From positions 1-36,713 of the forward strand of contig SAYS01000028.1 in the NCBI GenBank assembly GCA_004015825.1: a stretch of DNA of 36,713 bases. The letters are read 5' to 3'. Each line of letters starts with the position of its first letter. Within the stretch, counting starts at the first letter, position 1. This document shows positions 7,874 through 16,164 of the stretch, one piece after another. A program made the position numbers and the translations under genes. Below the pieces are notes generated by a model. The model did not search any database and had not been told where the DNA came from. It was given only the letters and a program-made list of their open reading frames with translations. This DNA comes from Halovenus amylolytica (lineage in GTDB: Archaea; Halobacteriota; Halobacteria; Halobacteriales; Haloarculaceae).

Positions 7874-8353
7874 CTACTCCTCGTCGACTTCGATGGTGAT
7901 CCGGTCGCGCTCGATCGCCAGCCGGAAGGTCGGGACTGTCTTCCGGATTCGCTCGACGAGTCCCTTGTCGGTCAACGAGTGCAGTCCAGAGCGAACATCG
8001 TCGACGCTCGGGTCGGTGCCCGTCTCCTCCTGTACGTCGTGTAGTGTCGCGACGACACTCTGTGATTCTTCGTCTGGGCCCGGCAGGACACGAATTACGT
8101 CTCGCTGGAGCTGTGTGCCCGCAACTGCGCGCTCGCCGCCGGTATCTTCACCGACGAGTCCCTCGGCTTCGGGTGTGGCACAGATCAGGCTGTTCTCGTC
8201 GCGGTAGTAGTAGTCGCCGAGTTCGGATTCGAGATACTGGTGGACCTCGCTGCCGCTTTCCAGCCCCCACTTCTCCTGGAGTTCGGCGTTTTTCGTCGGC
8301 TGGAGCTCGACGAGTTCTGCCAGTCGCTCCATTGCCTCCTCGGAGAGCGTCAT
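7874..8353 (-). CDS. DUF5797-like haloarchaeal protein (159 aa)
   Basis: A small acidic protein that I associate with the haloarchaeal DUF5797 family from its opening, which has LVELQPTKNAELQEKWGLESGSEVHQYLE. Residues 3-60 look like a helix-turn-helix that asks whether a word such as 'LQEKWGL..GSEVHQYL' sits as recognition helix, and residues about 75-150 (QLQRDVIRVLPGP...VRSGLHSLTDKGLVERIRKTVPTFRL) read as a winged helix. A DNA-binding or regulatory role is therefore an inference. The gene is 48 bases downstream of the Mut7-C RNase gene and co-directional with it and polX, so the three may be one transcript. No enzymatic motif is visible. Confidence 0.65.
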   Translation of the reverse strand: MTLSEEAMERLAELVELQPTKNAELQEKWGLESGSEVHQYLESELGDYYYRDENSLICATPEAEGLVGEDTGGERAVAGTQLQRDVIRVLPGPDEESQSVVATLHDVQEETGTDPSVDDVRSGLHSLTDKGLVERIRKTVPTFRLAIERDRITIEVDEE

Positions 8354-8401
8354 TACTGCCCGATATACGGCAGTGACTAAAGCACGTTGTGATTTTGTGG
8401 T

Positions 8402-8857
8402 CTATTCCCCCGTGACGCTGTCCAGCGTCGCCTCGATGCGTTCCCAGTGGCTGCCTTTCCAGAACTGCTGGCCGCAGTCCAGACAGTACCAGATCCGCTC
8501 CTGGTCGTCTGGGGCCTCCTCGACTGGCTCCTCGCCGTCCGGCAGCGCTTCGAGTGGACCGTTGCAGACACCACAGTACTCGGGCTCGTCGGTCGGTTCG
8601 AGTGCGATCCCTGCCGTCGAGAGTTCGGTCAGTTGCTCCTCGATCTCTTTCGATTCGAGCAGTATCGCGTCCTCTGTCCGGGTTGCCAGTCGTCTGTCGC
8701 GAGTGATGAGTATCCGCCCGTCGCTCGCTGCGCGCTTTCGGATCGCCCGGTCGGATTCGAGGTCCTCGTCGAGGGCATACAGCGTATCGTGACCGCAGAT
8801 CCGGAGATAGGTCCGGAGCCGGCCGACCATCGCATCCAGGAGCAGTTTCTCTCCCAT
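8402..8857 (-). CDS. Mut7-C RNase domain protein
   Basis: The 151-residue protein matches the Mut7-C (PF01927, formerly DUF82) group: a PIN-fold RNase domain followed by a zinc ribbon. The start LLLDAMVGRLRTYLRICGHDT carries the first acidic residue (Asp8) and the family's 'DamlgrLarwLRllGyDt' phrase. LITRDRRL (Asp54) is the second acidic site. The zinc ribbon is Cys95-x2-Cys98 and Cys125-x2-Cys128, with WKGSHW just after it, as usual for the family. The true substrate is not known; RNA is inferred from the fold. The gene starts five bases after the polX stop, so the two are almost certainly co-transcribed and perhaps translationally coupled. Confidence 0.88.
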   Translation of the reverse strand: MGEKLLLDAMVGRLRTYLRICGHDTLYALDEDLESDRAIRKRAASDGRILITRDRRLATRTEDAILLESKEIEEQLTELSTAGIALEPTDEPEYCGVCNGPLEALPDGEEPVEEAPDDQERIWYCLDCGQQFWKGSHWERIEATLDSVTGE

Positions 8858-8862
8858 CCCTC

Positions 8863-10608
8863 TCAGTCCATCCCGGCGAACTCGCGGATGCCATCGGCAT
8901 CGCGGGTGTTCAGCACGTCGGCTGTTTCGGCCCAGCCCCGGCGGGCCGTCTGGACGCCGAAGCGGACGAACTCGAAACTCGACGGTCGGTGTGCGTCGGT
9001 GTTGATCACGATGGTCGCGCCCTGCTCGATCGCCCGTTTGACTGCGTGACCCGCGAGATCGAGCCGGTTGGGGTTCGCGTTCACCTCCAGGGCCGTGTCG
9101 TGTTCGGCTGCCACTTCAGCCAGGTGCTCGATATCTACGCTGAGTCCTTCGCGGCTGTTTAGATACCGGCCTGTCGGATGCCCGACCACGTCGACTTCGG
9201 GATGTTTCGCTGCGGTGACGAGTCGCTCCGTTCCGTCGCCGTCGAGTGCGGCGTGGGGTGAGGCGACGACCAGATCGAGCTCTGCAAGCAGGTCGTCGTC
9301 GACCGAGATCGAGCCATCCTCGCGGATATTTGCTTCTACGCCTGCGAAGACGTCGATCGGGGCATCGCCAGCAACTGCGTGGATTTCGCCCAGTTGCTCG
9401 CGGAGCCGGTCGTCGTCGAGTCCGACGCCGCCGACCATTCCCGGACCTGTGGCGTGGTCGGTGACACAGAGATAGTCGTGGCCGAACTCGGCTGCACCCT
9501 CGATCATCTCTTCGAGTGTCGCACCGCCGTCGGACCAGTCGGTGTGGGTGTGCAGATCACCGCCGATAGCCGACAGTTCGAGCAGTTCCGGGAGGTTCCC
9601 CTCCGCCGCGGCTGCGACCTCCCCGCGGTCCTCGCGGAGTTCCGGGGGAATCCAGCCCATGCCGAGTGCGCTGTACACCTCCTGTTCGTTCTCTCTGGCG
9701 ACGAGTTCGCCGACGCGCTGGCCGCTGTCGGGATCGTCTACCTCGGAGATGTCGAAAACGCCGTACTCGTTGACCTTGAGATCGCGGTCGATCGCCCGGT
9801 TTCGGACGGTGACGTTGTGCTGTTTGCTGCCCGTGAAATACTGGAGTGCTGCGCCGAACTCCGCGGGGTCGACGACGCGGAGATCGATCCGTACCTGTTC
9901 GATCCGGATGCTTGCTTTGATCGTCCCGGCCTCGATGACCTCGTCGGCCTTGGAGAGGTCGCTGAAGGCGTCGACGACAGCTTCGGGATTCTCGCTGCCG
10001 ACGAGGACGTCCACGTCGCCGACGGTCGGTTTCCAGCGTCGGATCGAGCCGGCGAGTTCACAGCGCTCGACGGTTTGCTCTTCCAGGAGGGCATCTCGAA
10101 CGGCTTCGCCGCGTGGTCGTGCCTCGGAGAGCAGCTGGCGGCTGTGTGCCGTCTTGGCGAACTCGATTCCATCGAGAATGTTCTGTTCGGTTTTCGGTCC
10201 AAAGCCCGAGACGTTCTGGATTTCACCCGCGCGGGCAGCGCTTTCGAGGTCTTCGAGTGTTCGAACGTCGAGTTCTTCGTACAGCGTTCCGACGGTTTTC
10301 GGGCCGACACCTTCGACGGCTGTCAGTGCCGCCATCTCGACGGGTAGCTCCTCGCGCAGTGCTTCGAGTTCTTCGATCTCGTCGGTCTCGAAGTACTCGA
10401 CGATCTTCGAGGAGATCGCGTCGCCGACGCCTTCGATCTCTGCGACGGCATCTTCGCCCTCGGCGGCGAGCGTCTCGACAGCCTCCGGGTGATCGCGGAT
10501 ATTCTCCGCCGCACGGCGGTAGCTCCGGGGTTTGTACTCCACGTCCTGGGCTTCGAGAAGATCCGCGAACTCTTCGAGACGCCTCGCCACCTCGTCGTTC
10601 CGGCTCAT
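8863..10608 (-). CDS. polX: DNA polymerase X with C-terminal PHP domain
   Basis: A 581-residue repair polymerase of the bacterial/archaeal PolX type. Domain order: an 8-kDa-like N-terminal domain with helix-hairpin-helix (about 1-80; IEGVGDAISSKI), a second HhH (93-145; VEGVGPKTVGTLY), the nucleotidyltransferase palm with the metal acids Asp198 and Asp200 in GDVDVLV and Asp242 in RIDLRVV, and a PHP phosphoesterase domain from about 348. The PHP metal motifs are DLHTHTDWSDG (His353, His355, Asp360), VTDHA, SPHAA, GHPTGR and NTDAH, all intact, so the protein should have both gap-filling polymerase and 3'-end trimming activities. It leads an apparent operon with the Mut7-C RNase. An AT-rich TATTTTATTTT on the minus strand (10634-10644) is a likely TATA box. 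Confidence 0.95.
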   Translation of the reverse strand: MSRNDEVARRLEEFADLLEAQDVEYKPRSYRRAAENIRDHPEAVETLAAEGEDAVAEIEGVGDAISSKIVEYFETDEIEELEALREELPVEMAALTAVEGVGPKTVGTLYEELDVRTLEDLESAARAGEIQNVSGFGPKTEQNILDGIEFAKTAHSRQLLSEARPRGEAVRDALLEEQTVERCELAGSIRRWKPTVGDVDVLVGSENPEAVVDAFSDLSKADEVIEAGTIKASIRIEQVRIDLRVVDPAEFGAALQYFTGSKQHNVTVRNRAIDRDLKVNEYGVFDISEVDDPDSGQRVGELVARENEQEVYSALGMGWIPPELREDRGEVAAAAEGNLPELLELSAIGGDLHTHTDWSDGGATLEEMIEGAAEFGHDYLCVTDHATGPGMVGGVGLDDDRLREQLGEIHAVAGDAPIDVFAGVEANIREDGSISVDDDLLAELDLVVASPHAALDGDGTERLVTAAKHPEVDVVGHPTGRYLNSREGLSVDIEHLAEVAAEHDTALEVNANPNRLDLAGHAVKRAIEQGATIVINTDAHRPSSFEFVRFGVQTARRGWAETADVLNTRDADGIREFAGMD

Positions 10609-10633
10609 ACGATGTCATCGGGCCGGCAGGAAA

Positions 10634-10646
10634 ATAAAATACAGCG
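10634..10646 (-). promoter_or_regulatory. Probable TATA box of the polX operon
   Basis: Read on the minus strand, TATTTTATTTTCC lies about 26-38 bases before the polX ATG at 10608, an isolated AT-rich run in GC-rich DNA. The spacing fits a leaderless or near-leaderless mRNA. Confidence 0.5.
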
Positions 10647-10764
10647 TCGAGCTCCGAGGAGTGGTCGGTTCGACTGGTGTGGCAGGGTTTTGTACGAGGA
10701 CCCCTCTCGGACAACGAATACTGGATATTATCGCTGCCCACAGACAGTTCACAACGGGACGCGG

Positions 10765-11901
10765 TCAGTCGTAGCGGGGGTTCGGATAGCTTTCGGTTTG
10801 ATCGCCCGGCAGACCGTCCCGGCGTGCGACTGCAACGCCGGAGCCGGCATCGAAGAGGTGGGCTCGCTGTGCCGGGAAATCGATATCAACCTGTGTGCCT
10901 TCTTCAACCGACCCCGGGCCGTCGGTCGTGACAGTCACCGTGGTGTCGGCGATATTCAGATGTGCGTGTGACGTTTCGCCAAGTGGCTCGACCACCTCGA
11001 CGGTCCCCGTCGCGACCCCTGTCTCGGGCTCGACGATGTCGATCGCTCCCGGTCTGACTCCGAGCGTGAACGGTTCGCCGGACGGTAGCCCGTCAGCCCT
11101 CTCGGGGACAGGATACTCGAAACCGTCGGCGACGAACTGATCGCCTCTGCGCGTAACGCGGAGCATGTTCATAGCGGGTTCGCCGATGAACTCCGCGACG
11201 AACTTGTTCCGTGGCCGATAGTAGCACTCCAGGGGCTGCCCGACCTGCTGGAGCTCCCCCTCGTACATGATTGCGATCCGGTCGGCCATCGTCATCGCCT
11301 CGGTCTGATCGTGGGTGACATACACCGTCGTGACGTCGAGGTCATCCTGGAGTTGCTGGATCTCGGTGCGCATCGTCGACCGGAGCGAGGCGTCGAGATT
11401 GCTGAGCGGTTCGTCCATCAGAAATACTGCGGGGTCCCTGATGATTGCCCGACCGAGGGCCACACGCTGTTTCTGTCCGCCCGACAGCGACTTCGGTTTC
11501 TTGTCGAGCAACTCGCCAATATCCAGCAACTCGGCGGTAGATTCCACCCGCTCCCGGCGATTTGCCGCCGAGAGATCCGTCGTCATCTTGAGACCGAACT
11601 CCAAGTTCCCGGCGGCAGTCATGTGTGGGTACAGTGCGTAGTTTTGAAACACCATCGCGATATCGCGGTCCTCGGGCCGCTTCTCGGTCACCACCTCCCC
11701 GTCGATGACAACCTCCCCCTCGGTGACCGACTCCAGGCCGGCGATGCAGTTCAGTGTCGTCGATTTTCCACATCCCGAGGGTCCAACGAGCACGAGCAAC
11801 TCTCCATCGGCGACCGACAGCGACAGCTCCGATACTGCCTCAACTTTGTCCCCGCCACGTCCGAACGTCTTCCGTAGTCTGTCTATCTCGAGTCGTCCCA
11901 T
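10765..11901 (-). CDS. ABC transporter ATPase, MalK/UgpC type
   Basis: The ATP-hydrolysing subunit of a sugar-type importer, 378 residues. Walker A GPSGCGKST (40-48), Q-loop Gln86, signature LSGGQ (139-143), Walker B FLMDEP (160-165) and switch His197 are all present. The C-terminal 130 residues form the regulatory OB/TOBE region typical of the MalK/UgpC (CUT1) subfamily, with FIGEPAMNM and LGVRPGAI as landmarks. It is the last gene of a minus-strand operon, three bases after the MalG-like permease. It acts at the inner face of the membrane as a homodimer. The substrate cannot be read from this subunit. Confidence 0.93.
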   Translation of the reverse strand: MGRLEIDRLRKTFGRGGDKVEAVSELSLSVADGELLVLVGPSGCGKSTTLNCIAGLESVTEGEVVIDGEVVTEKRPEDRDIAMVFQNYALYPHMTAAGNLEFGLKMTTDLSAANRRERVESTAELLDIGELLDKKPKSLSGGQKQRVALGRAIIRDPAVFLMDEPLSNLDASLRSTMRTEIQQLQDDLDVTTVYVTHDQTEAMTMADRIAIMYEGELQQVGQPLECYYRPRNKFVAEFIGEPAMNMLRVTRRGDQFVADGFEYPVPERADGLPSGEPFTLGVRPGAIDIVEPETGVATGTVEVVEPLGETSHAHLNIADTTVTVTTDGPGSVEEGTQVDIDFPAQRAHLFDAGSGVAVARRDGLPGDQTESYPNPRYD

Positions 11902-11904
11902 AAG

Positions 11905-12792
11905 TTATCCTTTGACCGCTCCCTCGGTGAGCCCGCGGACGAAGTATCGCTGCAACGCCACAAAAAACACGATGATCGGTACGATACCGACGACAGCTGC
12001 GGCGGCGACGTTGGTCCACTGGGTGGCCAGCTGGTTGTCGAACACGTAGATACCCATCGAGAGGGTGTAGAGCCCTTCTCCCCCGGAACTGAGCATTGTA
12101 TACGCCATCACGAACTCCGACCAGGTCAGCACGAAATTAAAGATGGCAACCACGGCGATCCCGGGCATCACCGGCCGTAACAGCACGTAGCGGAGTGTCT
12201 GGAGCCGATTGCAGCCGTCGATCCGTGCCGCTTTGTCCAGTTCCGTCGGAATCGTATCGAAGTAGCCTTTTAACAGCCACAGCGAGAAGGGAATCTGGAG
12301 CCCGATATACAACAGGACCAGCCCCGCGTGGCTCTCGGTCAGCCCGAGTGTTCGCATGATCTCGTACAGCGGGAGCACGATCACGATCGGCGAGATCATC
12401 TGGAATCCCAGCACGGCCAGAAGCAGCGTCCGTCGGCCGCGGAACCTGAACCGTGAGAAACCGTACGCTGCTGGCGTCGTCACGACGAGTATGCCAGTGA
12501 CCGAGAGGACGGCAACGAACAACGTGTTACCCATCCAGCCGAGAATACCGCTGTCGAGAACTTCGCGGTACGAACCGAGCGACGGGTCGCTCGGAATCAA
12601 CTCGAGAGAGGTGTACACTGCGCCTTCGGTTCTGAGGCTGAGCGAGAGTACCCACAGGACCGGGAACAGGAAGAAGGCGATCGCCAGGGCGTAGACCAGA
12701 TAGGTGAGTCCGTCGTAGCCGTACCGACGGATACGCGACCAGGAGATCCCCGCCCGACGACCGTCGACGGTGGTGTCAGTACTTCCTGCCAT
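11905..12792 (-). CDS. Sugar ABC transporter permease, MalG type
   Basis: An integral membrane subunit (295 residues) with about six helices (30-52, 88-110, 122-145, 155-175, 211-232, 261-282). The cytoplasmic EAA loop that contacts the ATPase is ELDKAARIDGCNRLQTLRYV (184-203), with the invariant Gly. The N-terminus is a short cytoplasmic tail, as in MalG-type partners of CUT1 importers. It starts on the base after the MalF-like stop codon, so translation is probably coupled. It forms the channel with the MalF-like subunit. Confidence 0.92.
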   Translation of the reverse strand: MAGSTDTTVDGRRAGISWSRIRRYGYDGLTYLVYALAIAFFLFPVLWVLSLSLRTEGAVYTSLELIPSDPSLGSYREVLDSGILGWMGNTLFVAVLSVTGILVVTTPAAYGFSRFRFRGRRTLLLAVLGFQMISPIVIVLPLYEIMRTLGLTESHAGLVLLYIGLQIPFSLWLLKGYFDTIPTELDKAARIDGCNRLQTLRYVLLRPVMPGIAVVAIFNFVLTWSEFVMAYTMLSSGGEGLYTLSMGIYVFDNQLATQWTNVAAAAVVGIVPIIVFFVALQRYFVRGLTEGAVKG

Positions 12793-13758
12793 CTATATCT
12801 CCTCACTGATATCGAACACTCGGAAGTAGATCGCCGTGACAGTAAGCGTCACTACCAGCAGGACGACTGCCGTCGCGGCGGCCATCCCCATCTGGTAGCT
12901 GTTGAACGCTGTTTTGTACATCGACAGCGCGATGACTTCCGTCGCCCGGCCTGGGCCACCGTTGGTTAACGCGAAGATGAGATCGAAGGAGTTCAGCGAA
13001 TAAATCGTCACGAGAATCGTCACGACGAACATGACTGGCTTGAGCTGTGGGAGTGTGACGTAGCGGAACCGTGCGAGCGGCCCCGCTCCGTCGACCTTTG
13101 CGGCCCGGTACAGTTCGTCCGGGACCCGCTTGAGACCGGCGTAGAACATGATCATCGAGAACGCGGTGCCACGCCACGCGCCGGCGGCGACGACCGAGAA
13201 CAACGCCAGCTGTGCGTCCGAAAGGAACGGAACGATACCGAACCCAAGCCGATCTAAGGCGTTGTTCACCACCCCGACGTTGGTCTCCAGTAGCATAATT
13301 CGCCAGACGAGACCGATGATGATCCCCGGGACGATCCAGGCACTGAGTACGACGACACGGGTCAGAAGTGGACCGCGGAGTCCACGCCTGACGCCGTAGT
13401 CGATGGAAAGCGCCAGCCCGAGCCCGAGGCCGATCTGGAGCACGACACTCGCGATCGAGTAGATGCCGGTGACTCTGAGCGTCGAGTAGAACCGCTCGCT
13501 CCCGAGCAACCGCCGGTAGTTCTCTAGCCAGACGTACGACTCTTCGGAGCTGATGAGACTCGTGTCGGTGAGACTCATCCGGAAGACTTCGAACACAGGA
13601 TACAGCTGGAACACAGTGATGAAAACCAGCGCTGGCAGGAGCCAAAACAGCGGCCGCGAGACCAGCCTGTCGACGATTCCCCAGTCCGTCCAGTCGGCGA
13701 TCGTCCTGCGAACGCGCGTCCCGACTGAGGGGTCCTCTACCCGGCTTTCAGCTTTCAT
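12793..13758 (-). CDS. Sugar ABC transporter permease, MalF/UgpA type
   Basis: The first permease subunit, 321 residues, with about six membrane helices (38-60, 98-120, 132-155, 185-208, 240-262, 292-312). The EAA loop is ELYRAAKVDGAGPLARFRYV (215-234), and TNGGPGRAT (265-273) is the phrase usual in MalF/UgpA proteins. The large periplasmic loop of enterobacterial MalF is absent, as in most CUT1 permeases. The start codon lies inside the end of the binding-protein gene (11-base overlap, 13748-13758), showing tight coupling. Confidence 0.92.
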   Translation of the reverse strand: MKAESRVEDPSVGTRVRRTIADWTDWGIVDRLVSRPLFWLLPALVFITVFQLYPVFEVFRMSLTDTSLISSEESYVWLENYRRLLGSERFYSTLRVTGIYSIASVVLQIGLGLGLALSIDYGVRRGLRGPLLTRVVVLSAWIVPGIIIGLVWRIMLLETNVGVVNNALDRLGFGIVPFLSDAQLALFSVVAAGAWRGTAFSMIMFYAGLKRVPDELYRAAKVDGAGPLARFRYVTLPQLKPVMFVVTILVTIYSLNSFDLIFALTNGGPGRATEVIALSMYKTAFNSYQMGMAAATAVVLLVVTLTVTAIYFRVFDISEEI

Positions 13759-15115
13759 ATTCGACGTCGCCGTCGTACGCTTCGGCGATGTTGTCGAGCA
13801 TCGTCCCGACCGCCTCTTCGGGTGAGGACTGTCGGGTGAATACCCGCTCTTTTGCCGTCACCCACTCCTCCTCGATCGCCTCGGAGTATATCGGGGCGCT
13901 GGGGCGGGCAACACCGTTCTCCAGGAACGTCCGGAACTGGTCCTGGAACCGGAACGTGTCGCCGCTGAAGAGGTCGTCGTCGTCGAACACGGACGCTCGG
14001 GTCGGGAGCTGTGATCCCGCCTCGCAGTACCGACCCATCGTCTCCGGCTCAACCGCCTTCGCCGCGAACGATCTGGCGGCCTCCGCAACTTCGCCCTCGT
14101 CGGCGTAGACAGCTTCCGTCCAGCCGCCGACACCAGTAGCGAACTGGTCGGCCTCCCGCATCGGGATCTCTGCGACGTCCCAGCGGTCGGGGTTGTCGTC
14201 GTTCGGTTCGACACTGATCTGGTATCGCGAGTTGCTGCCAATGAACATCGCAGACTGGCCGTTGGCCGCCTCCTCACCGAGTTGTGCCGGGTCATCTAGC
14301 GTGCCGACTCGCTGTGGGGTAACCCCTTGATCGACGAGGTCGCCGAAGAACTCGAACGTCGACAGGAGTGCGTCGAAGTTGTCCTCGTTGCCCAGGACGG
14401 GCGTACCGTCGTCGACCAGCTCGCCGCCCTGCCCCCAGAAGAACGGCAGTGTGTCCAGCGCGTTCATCTGGAGCGTGAACCCGTCTATCCCCTCACCGTC
14501 GGCGATTGCACCGCCGACCTCGAGTACGTCCTCCCACGTGCGCGGTGGCTCACCGTCACCGTACTCCTCGACCAGGTCGACCCGGTAGTACAGACAGCGA
14601 AGTCCCGTGTAGAACCACGCTGCGAGGAGATCACCGTTCTCCATCGCGGTTTCCTGGACGAACGGAAAGAAGTCGTCGATGTCGTCGACGTAGTCGTTGA
14701 GCGGCTGCAGGTACTCCCGGTTGTCGGGCACCCAGACGGAGTCGAGCGTCGACGACGGCGGTGCCTCCCCGCTACTGGCCCGCGTGACGAGCTGTGACTC
14801 CCACTGGTCCAGGTCGGACTGGTAGACCAGGTTCGCCTGATACTCCGGGTTCTCCTCTGCCCACTCCTCGAACCGGGTCCGCATCGCAGACGCAGTCTCG
14901 GGCTGGAGACTTTCATCCTCGTCGGGGCTGTAGAACGCGCTCGTCCAGTGATCGAACGCTACATCGCCGTTGCCCACCCGGTTGTGAGTGACCAGACTGT
15001 CGTCCTCTTCGTCCCCTGCACACCCGGCGATCGCCGCCGTGGTTATCCCACCGGTTGCGAGCAGAAACGTTCGCCGCGTCGGTTTCTGGTGTTTATTTGA
15101 AATGTTCTCTGGCAT
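13748..15115 (-). CDS. ABC transporter substrate-binding lipoprotein (sugar type)
   Basis: The extracellular solute-binding subunit. From the ATG at 15115 it has 455 residues and begins with a Tat lipoprotein signal: TRRTFLLATGG, a hydrophobic run and the lipobox A-G-C, so it is exported folded and lipid-anchored. The frame continues nine codons upstream to a TTG at 15142, which would put an unlikely hydrophilic piece before the signal. The mature part has the family-1 binding-protein look: SQLVTRASSGEAPPSS near 110, PRTWEDVLEVGGAIAD near 190, NGQSAMFIGSNSRYQ near 290 and a tryptophan-containing GVGGWTEAVY near 335. Solute is probably a mono- or oligosaccharide or a polyol. It is first in the operon (binding protein, two permeases, ATPase). 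No sugar-degrading gene or TrmB-type regulator is adjacent. Confidence 0.9.
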   Translation of the reverse strand: MPENISNKHQKPTRRTFLLATGGITTAAIAGCAGDEEDDSLVTHNRVGNGDVAFDHWTSAFYSPDEDESLQPETASAMRTRFEEWAEENPEYQANLVYQSDLDQWESQLVTRASSGEAPPSSTLDSVWVPDNREYLQPLNDYVDDIDDFFPFVQETAMENGDLLAAWFYTGLRCLYYRVDLVEEYGDGEPPRTWEDVLEVGGAIADGEGIDGFTLQMNALDTLPFFWGQGGELVDDGTPVLGNEDNFDALLSTFEFFGDLVDQGVTPQRVGTLDDPAQLGEEAANGQSAMFIGSNSRYQISVEPNDDNPDRWDVAEIPMREADQFATGVGGWTEAVYADEGEVAEAARSFAAKAVEPETMGRYCEAGSQLPTRASVFDDDDLFSGDTFRFQDQFRTFLENGVARPSAPIYSEAIEEEWVTAKERVFTRQSSPEEAVGTMLDNIAEAYDGDVEYES

Positions 15116-15623
15116 AACAGTTGTGCAGGGTCCTGTGAACAAATAACTGTCCCCGAAAATACAGGAACTGCTCGCCGCAGAACTCCAGCGACGCCGCGAC
15201 GACCTGAACGGTGCACCGACGCTCGTTGCTCTCGTTCAGTGCTACACGAGAGCCACCCGACCTTCGCGGTGGAACCTTTTTATAGGGGGAGGAAGACCGT
15301 GCGCGAGCGGGTGCTGACCGGTGACGACGATCTCCGGCAGTCCGCCCTGTTCGACGGTTCTATCTATTACCCCCTCCCGACAGTGTTTCAGCTCAAGACG
15401 ATCTGTATCACGCTGGCATTCTGACCGAACGATGTGCGGAGCCGTCGAATCTCACCCCGAGCAAGGATAGCTGGTAACCGCGCGAACGAGTGTAACCGTG
15501 GAACGAACTATCGTGTTCTTGAATAAAAGCGCCTCACAAATATGTTAATTTTTAATCGCATTAGGTTGATACAATGTGTAATAGTTATATCAACGTAAGC
15601 TAACTTCTCCTTGGAGTACATTT
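15116..15623. other. 508-base divergent regulatory interval
   Basis: The stretch between the ABC operon and the fasciclin gene. On the minus strand AT-rich words at about 15133-15163 (GTTATTTGTTC, TGTATTTTC) are the likely promoter of the ABC operon. On the plus strand CTTTTTATA at 15276-15284 looks like a TATA box, followed by GGGAGGAAG and a short open frame (GTG at 15311 to 15424, 38 codons) with no recognisable product. The last 100 bases before the fasciclin gene are very AT-rich and hold its promoter. I see no clear repeat or remnant gene. Confidence 0.4.
15584..15594 (+). promoter_or_regulatory. Likely promoter of the fasciclin gene, with nearby SD site
   Basis: AGTTATATCAA lies 30-40 bases before the ATG at 15624. 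The ATG is also preceded, seven bases away, by GGAG (15613-15616). Together these suggest a short leader of about ten bases with a weak ribosome-binding site. The GGAG forms half of CTCC-TT-GGAG (15607-15616). Confidence 0.4.
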
Positions 15624-16142
15624 ATGATTGATAAAAGCAGGCGAACGGCACTGAAAGTGATCGGGAGTACAGGCATCTTTCTGACGGCAGGAGTCGGGTC
15701 AGCAACTGCGAGGAACGGAAAAAGACAGGGAGCAAGCGGTGATGATACGATCGTAGATGTTGCTATCGCGGCGGACGGTTTCGATGTGTTGGTCGCTGCA
15801 GTACAGGAGGCAGGCCTCGTCGATACGTTGAGTGGCAATCGTCAGCTGACAGTGTTCGCACCAACCGACCAGGCTTTCGAAGACCTTGCAGACGCACTAG
15901 GTGTTGAACTGGCGGATCTACTGGTGCGTGACGACCTGGGAGACATCCTGCAATACCACGTCACATCCGGACGTCGATATGCATCCTCAATCGTTAACGC
16001 TCCTCAGGTAAAGACACTTAATGGTAAGAAGGTCGACGTTGACGGTACCGAGCTCAACGACGGCCAGGCAAATATCGTTGCCACCGATATCGAGGCCAGC
16101 AACGGCGTGGTTCACGTCATCGACGGCGTGTTGCTGCCGTAG
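15624..16142 (+). CDS. Tat-exported fasciclin (FAS1) domain protein
   Basis: A 172-residue secreted protein with a twin-arginine signal (KSRRTALKVIG, 4-14) and a hydrophobic stretch to about residue 28. The mature part is one FAS1 (fasciclin/beta-Ig-H3) domain, about residues 42-172. The two hallmark regions are present: H1 LTVFAPTDQAFEDL (about 75-88), and H2 ASNGVVHVIDGVLLP at the very end, with the central ILQYHVTSG. FAS1 domains mediate adhesion or binding at cell surfaces; the ligand is unknown. There is no lipobox or C-terminal anchor, so it is probably released or loosely bound. It converges with the aldo/keto reductase gene 22 bases away. Confidence 0.9.
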   Translation: MIDKSRRTALKVIGSTGIFLTAGVGSATARNGKRQGASGDDTIVDVAIAADGFDVLVAAVQEAGLVDTLSGNRQLTVFAPTDQAFEDLADALGVELADLLVRDDLGDILQYHVTSGRRYASSIVNAPQVKTLNGKKVDVDGTELNDGQANIVATDIEASNGVVHVIDGVLLP

Positions 16143-16164
16143 TCGATAGCCGGCAGTTCCCTTT

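Noticed and set aside
9379..10492. Two long open frames antisense to polX (over 300 codons each)
   Set aside because: Compositional shadows of polX; Ser/Arg-rich or Val/Asp-rich text without domains.
15311..15424. 38-codon frame after a TATA-like word and GGAGG
   Set aside because: Kept only as a weak observation; no similarity or coupling supports it as a gene.
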